Source: Demequina sp. NBRC 110054 (GTDB lineage: Bacteria > Actinomycetota > Actinomycetes > Actinomycetales > Demequinaceae). From it: a DNA stretch of 64,000 nt. Of this stretch, positions 1-7,800 are shown one piece after another. Below the pieces are notes generated by a model that saw nothing but the letters and a program-made list of their open reading frames with translations, was not told where the DNA came from and ran no database searches. The stretch lies in the NCBI RefSeq assembly GCF_002090115.1, contig NZ_BBRK01000006.1, positions 496,001 to 560,000 of the forward strand, written 5' to 3'. A program made the translations under genes and the position numbers. The number at the start of each line of letters is the position of its first letter. The first letter of the stretch is position 1.

Positions 1-211
1 GCTCAAGGGGTGGCCGATCCGTGGCGCGCAAGAGAGCGATCCGTGCTCATGGGGCCTATCGGCCACACCACACGCCCTGTGAGGATTGGCACCAAGTGAC
101 ACATCACGCAACCGTGACGTACGTCCCTGGGGCGGCACACTTTTGTCGAAGACACTGGTGGCACGCAGCCGCTCTACCGGAGAGCCGGCGCGATCGAATG
201 GAGACATGGAC
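1..211. other. Leader region without a convincing gene
   Basis: I see no credible gene here. The open frame that reads through most of it has no family resemblance and would need an N-terminal extension absent from the paralogue at 826. The stretch ends in TGGAG at 199-203, the ribosome site of the first gene. The ten bases TCGAATGGAG at 194-203 recur at 808-817 ahead of the second copy, so the leader was duplicated along with the gene. Confidence 0.5.
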
Positions 212-556
212 ATGAGCCACCAGGACCACTACAACGACGTGATGGGCGGAATCGGCGAACTCGGCAAGGAGATCCCCGAGAGCGTCAACGCCTTCTTCAA
301 GCTGCACCACGCGGCGCTCGCCGACGGTGCGCTGCCCAAGGCCACCAAGGAGCTGCTCGCGCTCGCGATCGGCATCGCGGTCCGCTGCGGCGGCTGCATC
401 ACCTGCCACGTCAAGGACGCCCTCGACTCGGGCGCGACCCCCGAGCAGGTCTACGAGACCATCGGCGTCGCGATCCTCATGGGCGGTGGCCCCTCGGCCG
501 TGTACGGCGCTGAGGCCGCGAAGGCCGTCAAGGAGTTCGCCGGCGTTCCCGCCTGA
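212..556 (+). CDS. Carboxymuconolactone decarboxylase family protein (AhpD-like), copy 1
   Basis: A 114-residue single-domain protein of the CMD/AhpD fold. The diagnostic centre is at about residues 52-60: arginine, then Cys-Gly-Gly-Cys-Ile-Thr-Cys-His. In AhpD-type members the CxxC pair plus the nearby His form a peroxidase/disulfide relay; other members decarboxylate 4-carboxymuconolactone. The ATG at 212 is chosen over 206 and over the long upstream extension because the paralogue at 826 starts at the same place, with the same 8-base gap after GGAG, and has the same length. The pair is about 60% identical by eye. A strong hairpin follows, so the gene is probably monocistronic. A peroxidase/reductase role seems more likely than true decarboxylase, because the CxxCxxCH cluster is intact and no protocatechuate genes adjoin. 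Confidence 0.88.
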   Translation: MSHQDHYNDVMGGIGELGKEIPESVNAFFKLHHAALADGALPKATKELLALAIGIAVRCGGCITCHVKDALDSGATPEQVYETIGVAILMGGGPSAVYGAEAAKAVKEFAGVPA

Positions 557-579
557 TCGTCTTCACTGACACTCTCTCT

Positions 580-619
580 GCGAAAGCCCGGGCCGACACC
601 TGTCGGTCCGGGCTTTCGC
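580..619 (+). terminator. Strong hairpin terminator between the CMD copies
   Basis: Arms of 19 nt (580-598 and 601-619) are complementary apart from one G-T type position and enclose a CC loop. There is no long T run, as is common for actinobacterial terminators. It lies 24 nt after the first CMD stop codon. Confidence 0.8.
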
Positions 620-825
620 GCGTCTGCCTCAGATCGCGCGAGCCCTGACGGCCGGCGCACCACGCTGACCCAAGGGCGCGACACACTCGCGCATGCGATG
701 CCCACCGCCGGCACGGAGTGCCGAACTTCGGACGTTGGTCCCTTCGAAGACCGGTTCACCTGTCTCACACTTGACGAATAGATCCCGCCAGCCGCACGCG
801 GGACCCGTCGAATGGAGCCCCCGAG

Positions 826-1170
826 ATGGCACATCAGGAGAACTGCACGGACGTCATGGCCGAGATCTGGGATCTTCGAGGCGAGCTCCCGGGCGCCGCG
901 GACGCCGCGTTCGAGCTCCACCGCACCGCACTCACCGGCGGGGCCCTCCCGAGGTCCAGCAAGGCGCTCATGGCGCTCGCGATCAGCATCACTTCGCGTT
1001 GCGTCGGCTGCATCACCTGCCACGTCGAGGGCGCCCTCGAATCGGGAGCAACTCCGGACCAGGTGCACGAGGCGATCGGCGTGGCGATCCTCATGGGCGG
1101 CGGCCCGTCTGCCACGTACGGCGCGGAGGCCGCCAAGGCGGTCCAGGAGTACCTGCGCACCCACCCCTGA
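826..1170 (+). CDS. Carboxymuconolactone decarboxylase family protein (AhpD-like), copy 2
   Basis: A tandem paralogue of the gene at 212 with exactly the same length (114 residues). The Cys-Val-Gly-Cys-Ile-Thr-Cys-His centre is kept, as is the C-terminal block GVAILMGGGPSA. The start is ATG with GGAG at 814-817. The most divergent part is residues 6-40; the helix carrying the cysteines and the C-terminal half are nearly constant. This suggests the redox chemistry is retained while substrate or partner differs. Each copy has its own terminator, so the two are probably expressed separately. The exact substrate cannot be read from sequence. Confidence 0.88.
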   Translation: MAHQENCTDVMAEIWDLRGELPGAADAAFELHRTALTGGALPRSSKALMALAISITSRCVGCITCHVEGALESGATPDQVHEAIGVAILMGGGPSATYGAEAAKAVQEYLRTHP

Positions 1171-1187
1171 TCTCGAGCGAGCGCAGA

Positions 1188-1219
1188 CGAGGGCCCCGGT
1201 CTCCCGACCGGGGCCCTCG
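1188..1219. terminator. Convergent hairpin terminator
   Basis: A perfect 13-nt inverted repeat (1188-1200 and 1207-1219) around CTCCCG. It lies between the + strand CMD gene ending at 1170 and the - strand gene ending at 1231, so it can serve both directions. Confidence 0.8.
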
Positions 1220-1230
1220 CGATGTTTGAG

Positions 1231-2196
1231 CTAGGGACGCATCTGGGCGCTGGTCGGGCGCTCGTTCATGACGCCGGGCAGGAGCTCGACGAAGCACAGG
1301 CCCACGCGCTTGCCCGCGAGATTGCGCACCTCGCACAGCTGCTCGTAGTAGGCGATGTTGAGCTGTCCGTCGGTCATCGGGGTGATGACGTAGCGCTCCT
1401 CCTTGAGACCGGGCACGTCGAGCATCCACGCCGCGGAGAACTCCATATCGTTCGCAGAGACGAACTTGGTCGGCGTGATCGTGTACCCGTTCAGGCGCTG
1501 CGCGTCACCGTCGGCGGGGATGTAGGTGCCGTCCTGGTAATCGCTCTGCGGGAACGAGAAGAGCATCATCTCCTCGTCGTCGTCGAAGCGCAGAGAGAAC
1601 CACTCCCAGTGGGTCTCGCGGCGGAACTCCGAGTACGGGCCGCCCTGCTTGTCGAACCAGGACTTGCCGGCGACCTTGAGCTCCTTGCGGCCGATCGTGA
1701 TCGTGCCGGTGGTGGGCATGTTCGGGTACGAGTAGTAGACCGTGGTCTCGTTCTCCTCCGGCAGGGCCATGCGGAGCACGCCGTCCTCGCAGTGCCAGTA
1801 GGCGCCCTTGCCGTAGTCGAGTGCGAGGTCGAAGGACCAGTCGTCGTCGCCACCGAACACCTTCATGGAGTGCGGCCCCTTCACGGCACCCGCCTTCGAA
1901 CCCCACTGGGCGGTGGTGTCCGTCAGCAGGACCGGGTCGGCCACGGGCGACATCTCCTGGGCGTAGTGATGGGCGCCGGCCTGGATGTCCGTCAGCGCGA
2001 GCATGAGCACCCAGAACTCCTGGCCAGGAAGGCGCCGCTTGGCGAGCGTGTACTGATAGGAGTACAGCCGGTCGTCCTCGTCGTGCAGGTAGCCGGTGGC
2101 GTACCACCACTCGGAGACGTCGGCGTGGGGGCCCCACTCCGTAGCGAAGTCGCCATGCTCTGCGGTGCGGTACTGGATCGGATCGATGCTGAACAT
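1231..2196 (-). CDS. CrtC/AttH-like lipocalin-fold protein
   Basis: A 321-residue soluble protein with the look of the CrtC/AttH family (two lipocalin-like beta-barrel halves). Features include an N-terminal WWYATGYL stretch, many Trp/Tyr-rich beta segments, and a central THWEWFSLRF motif. Characterised CrtC enzymes hydrate carotenoid psi-ends (hydroxyneurosporene synthase); other members are of unknown function. There is no signal peptide. ATG at 2196 is preceded by AAGGAG. It lies upstream of no obvious partner on its strand but is 103 bp after the MFS exporter gene, so it is probably cotranscribed from the promoter at 3.78 kb and under the same TetR. A second hydratase-type family (CruF-like) sits at 4573-5595. 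The assignment to the family is fairly firm; the reaction is not known. Confidence 0.65.
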   Translation of the reverse strand: MFSIDPIQYRTAEHGDFATEWGPHADVSEWWYATGYLHDEDDRLYSYQYTLAKRRLPGQEFWVLMLALTDIQAGAHHYAQEMSPVADPVLLTDTTAQWGSKAGAVKGPHSMKVFGGDDDWSFDLALDYGKGAYWHCEDGVLRMALPEENETTVYYSYPNMPTTGTITIGRKELKVAGKSWFDKQGGPYSEFRRETHWEWFSLRFDDDEEMMLFSFPQSDYQDGTYIPADGDAQRLNGYTITPTKFVSANDMEFSAAWMLDVPGLKEERYVITPMTDGQLNIAYYEQLCEVRNLAGKRVGLCFVELLPGVMNERPTSAQMRP

Positions 2197-2299
2197 GGTT
2201 CAGCTCCTTTCGTTCTGTGAGTGGCGCGGCGTCAAAGCCGCGCGGGGAGGGTGCCGGGCCGTCGGAGGCAGGGGCGCGGCCGACGACCCGGACGCATGG

Positions 2300-3769
2300 T
2301 CAAGCGGCGAGGATGTCGGCCGGGTCGTGCTCGACGAGCCGCATCTTCTTGGGCAGCAGCAGCGCGGCGACGATGCCGATCACAGCGACTCCGGCGCAGA
2401 CCCAGAAGCCGAGCGTGAAGGCGTGGTCGGAGGGGATCCCCATGTCGTTGCTGTTGCTCGTGACGATCGCGGCGATCACGGCGGTGCCGACGGAGCCGCC
2501 GATGGTACGGACGATCGAGTTCACGCTCGTGGCCTCGCCGGTCTGCTCGGGCGGGACGGAGTCGATGATCGCGTTGGACATCGCGGCAAGCGCGAGGGCG
2601 AAGCCGATGCCGGTGAGCAGGTTCGAGGCGACGATCTGCCACATCGCACCGTGACCGATCGCGGGGAGTGCGAAGGCCGCAGCGGTGATGACCGCGCCGA
2701 TCGAGAGCGGCAGCCTGGGGCCGTAGCGCTTGGCGAGGGTGCCCGAGAGCGGGCCGAACAGCAGCATCATCACGGTGGTCGGCAGCAGGAACAGGCCCGC
2801 CTCGGTGATGGTCTTTCCGAACCCGTAGCCGAGCTCGCTGGGCAGCTCGAGCAGCGCGGGCACCAGGAGGAACGAGCCGAACATCCCGAAGCCGACTGCC
2901 AGGCCGACGACGTTGGTGGTCCATACGCCGCGGCGAGCGAGCAGCCGCATGTCGATGAGAGGCTCCTTGGTACGGAGCTCTACCAGGGCGAAGATCGCCA
3001 TGACGACGATGCCGAGGCCGGCCAGACCGAGGGTCATCGCCGAGGTCCAGCCCCAGTCGCTGCCCTTGCTGATGGCGAGCAGGAGGCTGACGAGCGAGAT
3101 CGCAAGGAGCGCCGTGCCGCCGAAGTCGAGTCGGCCAGGCTTCATCACGGGCGACTCGGGGATCCAGATGGCGGTGCCGATGAGGGCGAGGATGACGACT
3201 GCGAGCGGGATCCAGAACAGCCAGTGCCAGCTCAGGTGCTCCACGATGGGCCCGGCGGTGACGATGCCGATGCCGGCGCCGATGCCCGAGACGGCGGAGA
3301 GGCCGCCGACGGTGACGCCGACTCGCTCCTCGGGAAGCTCGTCCCGGACGATGCCGATCGACAGCGGGAGGATCGCGCCCGCGGCGCCCTGGAGCGCACG
3401 GCCGACGATGAGGATCGGCAGGGACGTCGCGAGCGCCGAGACCGCGATCCCGGCGGCGAGCAGTGCGAGCACGATCAGCAGGACCCGCCTCTTGCCGATC
3501 ATGTCGCCGAGTCGACCGAGGATCGGGGTGAGGACGGAGGCTGACAGCAGGAAGGCCGTGAGCATCCAGCTGGCGGCGCTCGTGTCGGTGCCCAGGTCGG
3601 ACGCGATGGCGGACAGCGCGGGAGCCACCGAGGACTGCAGGACGGCGAAGCCCGTGCCCGCGAGGGCGAGCAGGGTGACGATGAGGGCCGGCTTCGAGGC
3701 GCGACGTGCGCGCCGGGCGCGGCGGGTTGAGGCCTCGGAGGACTCAGTGGTCTGCGTGGGGACGCTCAT
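2300..3769 (-). CDS. MFS drug exporter, DHA2/EmrB-QacA type (14 TM)
   Basis: A 489-residue proton-coupled exporter of the inner membrane with about 14 hydrophobic segments, typical of DHA2. Motif A is seen as GRLGDMIGKRR near residue 85. Motif B (RALQGAAGAILP) follows near 125, and motif C (GIGAGIGIVTAGP) near 165. The first about 30 residues are a basic cytoplasmic tail. ATG at 3769 has a strong AAGGAGA site. It diverges from a TetR gene, with an inverted repeat GTAAGTAA/TTACTTAC in the gap: the usual arrangement of an exporter repressed by its neighbour. The CrtC-like gene follows 103 bp downstream. Substrate unknown; it may export the compound handled by the neighbouring enzymes. Confidence 0.9.
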   Translation of the reverse strand: MSVPTQTTESSEASTRRARRARRASKPALIVTLLALAGTGFAVLQSSVAPALSAIASDLGTDTSAASWMLTAFLLSASVLTPILGRLGDMIGKRRVLLIVLALLAAGIAVSALATSLPILIVGRALQGAAGAILPLSIGIVRDELPEERVGVTVGGLSAVSGIGAGIGIVTAGPIVEHLSWHWLFWIPLAVVILALIGTAIWIPESPVMKPGRLDFGGTALLAISLVSLLLAISKGSDWGWTSAMTLGLAGLGIVVMAIFALVELRTKEPLIDMRLLARRGVWTTNVVGLAVGFGMFGSFLLVPALLELPSELGYGFGKTITEAGLFLLPTTVMMLLFGPLSGTLAKRYGPRLPLSIGAVITAAAFALPAIGHGAMWQIVASNLLTGIGFALALAAMSNAIIDSVPPEQTGEATSVNSIVRTIGGSVGTAVIAAIVTSNSNDMGIPSDHAFTLGFWVCAGVAVIGIVAALLLPKKMRLVEHDPADILAA

Positions 3770-3780
3770 GGATTCTCCTT

Positions 3781-3848
3781 GTAAGTAAACGAGCGATTAC
3801 ATGCAATGTAGGCCCCACTCTCGCGTATGTCAACGTATGATTACTTAC
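3781..3848. promoter_or_regulatory. Divergent MFS/TetR operator region
   Basis: GTAAGTAA at 3781-3788 is repeated in exact inverse as TTACTTAC at 3841-3848. A further TTAC (3797-3800) closes a GTAA-N12-TTAC site with the first copy. The repeats touch the start regions of both divergent genes, as expected for autoregulated TetR control. Confidence 0.6.
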
Positions 3849-4481
3849 ATGAGCGATACGTCACAGGAACCGCAGCCGGAGCAGGGGCGCCCTCGGCGTC
3901 GCGACGCGGCCGCTACCAGGCAGCTTCTTCTGGACGCAGCGATGCGCAGGTTCGCGACCGACGGCTACGACACCACCGCGACACGGCAGATCGCGAACGA
4001 CGCGGGTGTGAACGTCGCGCTGATCGCCCGCTACTTCGGCTCCAAGGAGGGGCTCTTCGAGCACTGCGTGCGCGAGGCCGCGGCCGTGGTGGGCCGCGCG
4101 GCCTCGACCGTCGACGAGGGCGAAGGCTCCGAAGGCCAGATCCCGCGCATCGCCGATGCCATCAGCCGGCTCTCCGCAGGCGTCGGCTCCGGCGCTGCGA
4201 CCCATGCACTGCTTCTCCTGCTGCGCTCCTCTGGCGACCCACATGCGGAGCGAATGCGAGTCTCGGTGCTCAGCGGCTTCGCCGAGCGACTCGCCGAGGT
4301 CGGCGACGCCGCCGATCCGGAGGCGCGCCTGCTCCGGGCGCAGGTGTTGCTGGCCACCTCGGTCGGCATCTCAATCCTGCGCAGCGCCGACGGCCTCGAG
4401 CCGCTGGGATCGGCCACGCGCGAGCAGCTCGTGGACCCCGTGGGCGAGGTGGCTGCGGCACTGCTGTCCTCCGCGCGCTGA
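3849..4481 (+). CDS. TetR family repressor of the MFS exporter
   Basis: About 210 residues. The N-terminal TetR helix-turn-helix runs from RQLLLDAAMRRFATDGYDTT to NVALIARYFGSKEGLFEHC (about residues 20-65); the rest is an all-helical ligand-binding domain. I place the start at ATG 3849; an in-frame ATG at 3837 is possible, and both overlap the inverted repeat TTACTTAC, so the repressor likely blocks its own expression. It diverges from the MFS exporter at 3769, which is the presumed target. A GC hairpin follows the stop. The ligand is not predictable. Confidence 0.88.
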   Translation: MSDTSQEPQPEQGRPRRRDAAATRQLLLDAAMRRFATDGYDTTATRQIANDAGVNVALIARYFGSKEGLFEHCVREAAAVVGRAASTVDEGEGSEGQIPRIADAISRLSAGVGSGAATHALLLLLRSSGDPHAERMRVSVLSGFAERLAEVGDAADPEARLLRAQVLLATSVGISILRSADGLEPLGSATREQLVDPVGEVAAALLSSAR

Positions 4482-4538
4482 GCGACGACCCTTGGCAACG
4501 ACGCCGGACGCGAGGGCTGGGTCGGGGCCGGGGTGAGA

Positions 4539-4558
4539 GTCGGGGCCGGAGCCCCGAC
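4539..4558. terminator. Convergent hairpin terminator
   Basis: GTCGGGGC and GCCCCGAC pair around a four-base loop. A second copy of the left arm (4520-4528) can also pair with the right arm. It lies between the TetR stop (4481) and the CruF-like stop (4573). Confidence 0.65.
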
Positions 4559-4572
4559 CCCCACCCCTACCG

Positions 4573-5595
4573 CTAGGCGGTGGCTGGCGCCGGATCGATC
4601 GCGGAGTAGGTCGGCTCTGCGGCCGACTTGTTCTTCACGAGGACGAGCGCCAGGAACGCGACGTGGATCGCGCCGACGACGAGCGCCGGCACATAGGCGA
4701 CCGTCGTGCCCATCGCGAAGGCGTAGACGATGTCGAAGACGTGCAGCGCGATCGGCACTCCGAAGATCACCCAGCCATTGCGCCGCAGATCGATCTTCGT
4801 GCGGCTCCGCCAGAACACCGCCAGCAGCATGATCGCCAAGGCGTAGTTGAAGCAGAGCAAGGTGAGCTGAGGCGCAGCCGACCCCTCCCCCGTCTCGATG
4901 CTGCCCCATCCGAAGAGCAGGAATCGCGTGAGGGGGGTCGCGATCGTCACGACGTTGAGCACGCCCGCGAGGATCGGATAGGTGAAGCCCACGACGTTGT
5001 TCTCGAACTTCGAGTGGAGCCAGCGGCCGACGAGGACCCACGCCGTGAACCACACCATGAGGTACATCCAGCCGCTGAAGTTGTACCAGGGGATGTCGAA
5101 GAATCCGCCGTCGTAGCCGGGGTTGCTCCAGTTCCATTGGCCGGAAAGGCCGCCTTCTCCGAAGGCGCCTGGGTAGAGGCCCTCGACCTTCGCGGCGACG
5201 TCCGCGGAGAGCGCGTAGCGGTCGAACACGGCCGACGGGTCGACGGTCATGTCCTGGATCGAGCCGAAGAGGCCGACGACGAACGGAACGGCCCAGAGCT
5301 TTCTCACGAGTCGCAGCGCCAGGTTGAAGGCCGCGTACCAGATCGCCGCCTCGAGGAACAGGATCTCAAGCGGAACCCCTCCCACCATGAGCACGCGGCG
5401 CACGTCGTAGTAGTAGGTGTGAGCCTCGAACACGCCCACGTTCTCGAACAGGGCGGCCCCCACGACGAAGCCGAAGAGCTCGAGGATCCTGATGAATGGC
5501 TTGGACTGCTTGGTCGCGTGGTACATGCACGCGAAGAACACGATGACTGCGAAGAGTTCTGTGAGGACCCAGCTGATGGGCGATCCGAAGAGCAT
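4573..5595 (-). CDS. CruF-like carotenoid-biosynthesis family membrane protein (DUF422 type)
   Basis: A 340-residue polytopic membrane protein with about eight hydrophobic segments. The order of conserved features matches the DUF422/CruF family. There is a YYYD stretch and a GVPLE motif with an acidic residue in the next helix. A DMTVDP loop, a WNWSNP segment and finally IPWYNFSGW (about residue 170) follow. CruF enzymes add water to C50/C40 carotenoid ends; many relatives are uncharacterised. ATG 5595 with GGAGG five bases upstream is preferred to the TTG at 5607. No phytoene synthase or desaturase is in the window, so the substrate may be a different isoprenoid. It is divergent from a TetR gene with three operators in between. 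Confidence 0.62.
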   Translation of the reverse strand: MLFGSPISWVLTELFAVIVFFACMYHATKQSKPFIRILELFGFVVGAALFENVGVFEAHTYYYDVRRVLMVGGVPLEILFLEAAIWYAAFNLALRLVRKLWAVPFVVGLFGSIQDMTVDPSAVFDRYALSADVAAKVEGLYPGAFGEGGLSGQWNWSNPGYDGGFFDIPWYNFSGWMYLMVWFTAWVLVGRWLHSKFENNVVGFTYPILAGVLNVVTIATPLTRFLLFGWGSIETGEGSAAPQLTLLCFNYALAIMLLAVFWRSRTKIDLRRNGWVIFGVPIALHVFDIVYAFAMGTTVAYVPALVVGAIHVAFLALVLVKNKSAAEPTYSAIDPAPATA

Positions 5596-5690
5596 CCGTG
5601 CCTCCAATCCTTGTGGTCATGCCCCTGCTGCCCTGACGTCGGGGCCCTGACTGCGGATTGCCACTGCCGTGGCCACAGAGGCGAGTGAAT

Positions 5691-5756
5691 ATAGCCAAAT
5701 GGCTATGACGTTGCAATGTAGCCGAACGGCTAAAAGAATTGCAAGCCAATCGGCTA
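5691..5756. promoter_or_regulatory. Three TetR-type operators, TAGCC-N4-GGCTA
   Basis: Near-identical palindromes lie at 5691-5706 (ATAGCC-AAAT-GGCTAT), 5719-5732 (TAGCC-GAAC-GGCTA) and 5743-5756 (AAGCC-AATC-GGCTA). Start-to-start distances are 27 and 24 bp. The last two are preceded by TTGCAA. They fill the gap between the CruF-like gene and the TetR gene, so both promoters are probably controlled. Confidence 0.78.
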
Positions 5757-5787
5757 TAATTCACACGACGACGCGGGAGGGCAGCAG

Positions 5788-6354
5788 GTGGCGAGGAAGT
5801 ACACCCCACGGGGCGAGACGCGTGGCCGCGTCCTCGACTCGGCACTCGCGCTTTTCGCCGACCATGGGTTCAGCGGCACCAGCCTCCAGATGATCGCCGA
5901 CCACGTCGGCGTGTCCAAGGCAGCCGTGTACCAACAGTTCCGCACCAAGGAGGACATGCTCCTCGCGCTCATGGAGCCGGCGATGGAGAGGCTCGCGGAG
6001 CGTGTTGAGGACGCGGAGTCGCAGCGAGGTCGTGGCGACCAGGTGAGCGTGATGTTCGACGGGCTTGTCGATCTGGTTCTCGAGTTCCGCCTGCGAGTCG
6101 GGCTGCTGCGCGCGGATCCCGGGATCCAGAGCATCGTCAATCGCCATCCGGAGATGTCTTCCCTGGTCTCAAGGCTGCAGGCCGTTCTCCTAGGCCCCGA
6201 TCCCTCCGTCAACGATCGCGTCACGATGGCGGTGATGGGCTCGGGCATCATGGCAGTCGGAGCCGACCCTGCGCTCTCCGACATCGACGACGAGGACGTC
6301 CGTCGCGAGATGCGCGCTGTTGTCGATCGCGCCGTCGCGTTCGACGTGAGCTAG
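5788..6354 (+). CDS. TetR family regulator divergent from the CruF-like gene
   Basis: 188 residues. The HTH (about residues 12-58) reads LDSALALFADHGFSGTSLQ through VSKAAVYQQFRTKEDML, textbook TetR. The C-terminal domain is of the kind that ends with a conserved Ala-rich helix. GTG 5788 is used with GGGAGG at 5775-5780. Three identical palindromes lie just upstream and are the obvious binding sites. Together with the divergent membrane protein this makes a self-contained regulatory unit. Nothing in the sequence identifies the inducer; a hydrophobic isoprenoid or aromatic ligand is a guess from context. Confidence 0.88.
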   Translation: MARKYTPRGETRGRVLDSALALFADHGFSGTSLQMIADHVGVSKAAVYQQFRTKEDMLLALMEPAMERLAERVEDAESQRGRGDQVSVMFDGLVDLVLEFRLRVGLLRADPGIQSIVNRHPEMSSLVSRLQAVLLGPDPSVNDRVTMAVMGSGIMAVGADPALSDIDDEDVRREMRAVVDRAVAFDVS

Positions 6355-6579
6355 CGGGGCTCAGAAGCACCAAGCCAGACTGCGGAACGCTGTATCGCTC
6401 CGACCATCGTGGATCCGATGACCACTCGAAGTGGAGCGCTTCCCGGAAAGGCGTGCGCGCCGGGGCCATGGTCCTCGGAAGTGCCAGATGGACGCGCACA
6501 TTGGCGGCCACGTTCTCTGGTTGGCCGCACCTGGATGTGCGGGAAGGAGGCAGGTTCTGGCGCTGCGGCACGTGAGTGC

Positions 6580-6861
6580 CTACGGTGTGCGCTCCTGCGG
6601 GTGCGTGGCGAGCGGCTCCACGGTCACGTCGAGCCATGGTGCCATCGGCAGCGACATGAGCGCCGCGTGCAGAGCAGTGGCGTCGGCCGCTTCGTAGAGC
6701 CCGATCGTGGCGTTGCGACCGGGCACTCGCCACAGCTTCTTCAGCAATCCCTCGTTGCGCAGTTCGACCGCCCTCGCGCGTTCGGCGCGCTTCAACTCCT
6801 CCCGCCGCTCGGCTGGAGTATCGGAGGGGAGCCGGTTCTCGGAGCGGACCAGGAACTCCAC
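6580..6861 (-). CDS. Muconolactone delta-isomerase family protein
   Basis: 93 residues, the usual size of muconolactone isomerase (CatC, about 96). It begins MEFLVR, has a basic helix with RAVELRNEGLLKKLWRVPGR, and ends in a YEAADATALHAALMSLPM segment, as in the ferredoxin-like CatC fold. CatC moves the double bond in muconolactone in the catechol ortho pathway. Family members also occur in other degradation clusters with unknown substrates. GTG 6861 starts one base after the TGA of the upstream alpha/beta hydrolase, so the two are translationally coupled. No catA or catB is present, so the true substrate may be another lactone or dienone. Confidence 0.75.
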   Translation of the reverse strand: MEFLVRSENRLPSDTPAERREELKRAERARAVELRNEGLLKKLWRVPGRNATIGLYEAADATALHAALMSLPMAPWLDVTVEPLATHPQERTP

Positions 6862-6862
6862 G

Positions 6863-7627
6863 TCAGCTCACCCCGCTCGGCCGGGGGGAAGCGGCGTCGC
6901 CGTGCGCGAGCGGCCTGGACGACGAGGAGGCGATCGCGATCAGCAGCTCGGCAAGCTCCCGCGGCGCGGTCACCATCGCCTCATGCCCCGTCTCGAGTTC
7001 GTGCACGGGCCAACCGAGCGCGCGCGCCCTGTCCGCGTGGCTGCGGAAGGCGCGCATCCAGCCGACGCACTCGATGTACTGCGCGGGCACGCGATCCAGT
7101 TCACCGCTGAGCCGGAGCGCGTCGGTGTAGGTCTTCCATGGGTGCGCGGTGAGGCGAGGCGACAGCCAGTGGCGGTCGGCCGGATCGTCCACTCCGAGCA
7201 CCGTCAGGTCCCTCACGGGAACCAGCCATCCGAAGCCGCGCTCCTCGACCGACTCCGCCCAGTGGTGAGCGATCGTCTCCGGGAGCAGCGCCTGTGCCGT
7301 GTCTCCGTCCTGTCCGACGAATGCGTCGAGAAAGACGCGGGTCATGATCCGATCGGGCCGTCGATCCGCGACGGCGCTGATGATCTGGCCGGCGTAGCTG
7401 TGCCCGACGAGCACGACGTCCGCCAGGTCGCGCACGTCCATGAGCCGCACGACGTCCTCGATGTGCGTCTCCAGCCCGACGATGGGCGAAAGGAGGTGGC
7501 TCCTCTCGGACAGTCCGGTGAGCGTCGGGGCATGGACCTCATGGCCTGCGTGCCGCAATCGCGCCGCGACCCGATCCCAGCACCATCCACCGTGCCACGC
7601 GCCGTGGACCAGGACGAACGTTGTCAC
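6863..7627 (-). CDS. Alpha/beta hydrolase (esterase/MES-like subgroup)
   Basis: 254 residues with the whole fold visible. FVLVHGAWHGGWCW is the N-terminal oxyanion loop, VLVGHSYAG carries the nucleophile Ser (about residue 78), and a terminal ETGHEAM carries the catalytic His. This subgroup includes plant methyl-ester esterases and many bacterial 'alpha/beta fold hydrolases'. GTG 7627 with GGGGAGG five bases upstream is the start. Upstream in-frame codons belong to the promoter region and have no homology. It is coupled to the muconolactone-isomerase-like gene, so it may hydrolyse an ester or enol-lactone made by the isomerase. It is not a typical PcaD. Confidence 0.8.
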   Translation of the reverse strand: MTTFVLVHGAWHGGWCWDRVAARLRHAGHEVHAPTLTGLSERSHLLSPIVGLETHIEDVVRLMDVRDLADVVLVGHSYAGQIISAVADRRPDRIMTRVFLDAFVGQDGDTAQALLPETIAHHWAESVEERGFGWLVPVRDLTVLGVDDPADRHWLSPRLTAHPWKTYTDALRLSGELDRVPAQYIECVGWMRAFRSHADRARALGWPVHELETGHEAMVTAPRELAELLIAIASSSSRPLAHGDAASPRPSGVS

Positions 7628-7702
7628 GAGCACCTCCCCGTCGAGACTTATGCGCCGAGCTGGAGCCTTCGGCGCACCTTCGACGCCACGCTCCGGTTGT
7701 CG

Positions 7703-7712
7703 CCAATATTGG
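7703..7712. promoter_or_regulatory. Perfect palindrome CCAATATTGG in the hydrolase promoter region
   Basis: A 10-bp perfect, AT-rich palindrome stands out in GC-rich surroundings. It lies 76 bp upstream of the hydrolase start and between that gene and the LysR gene. It may be the core of an operator or -10 region. There is no direct evidence for the protein that binds it. Confidence 0.35.
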
Positions 7713-7800
7713 TAACACATCGCACCGCCCTCGGTCGAGGTCACCTCCACTTCTCGCACGCCGGGTCTTCCCGAGCGCGCGTGCGGCGGGCGGCCGAAAC

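Noticed and set aside
21..215. Open frame at the window start
   Set aside because: No family resemblance, no ribosome site, and it overlaps the leader of the CMD gene.
1222..2220. Long + strand frame opposite the CrtC-like gene
   Set aside because: Antisense shadow caused by high GC; composition is Arg/Gly/Val-rich and no motif is present.
2096..3544. 482-codon + strand frame opposite the MFS exporter
   Set aside because: Asp/Gly/Arg-rich antisense shadow; the minus strand gene has clear MFS motifs and a ribosome site.
6355..6579. Possible short genes between the TetR and the isomerase
   Set aside because: Only GC-driven frames without ribosome sites; no repeat or clear promoter was found in this 225-bp stretch.
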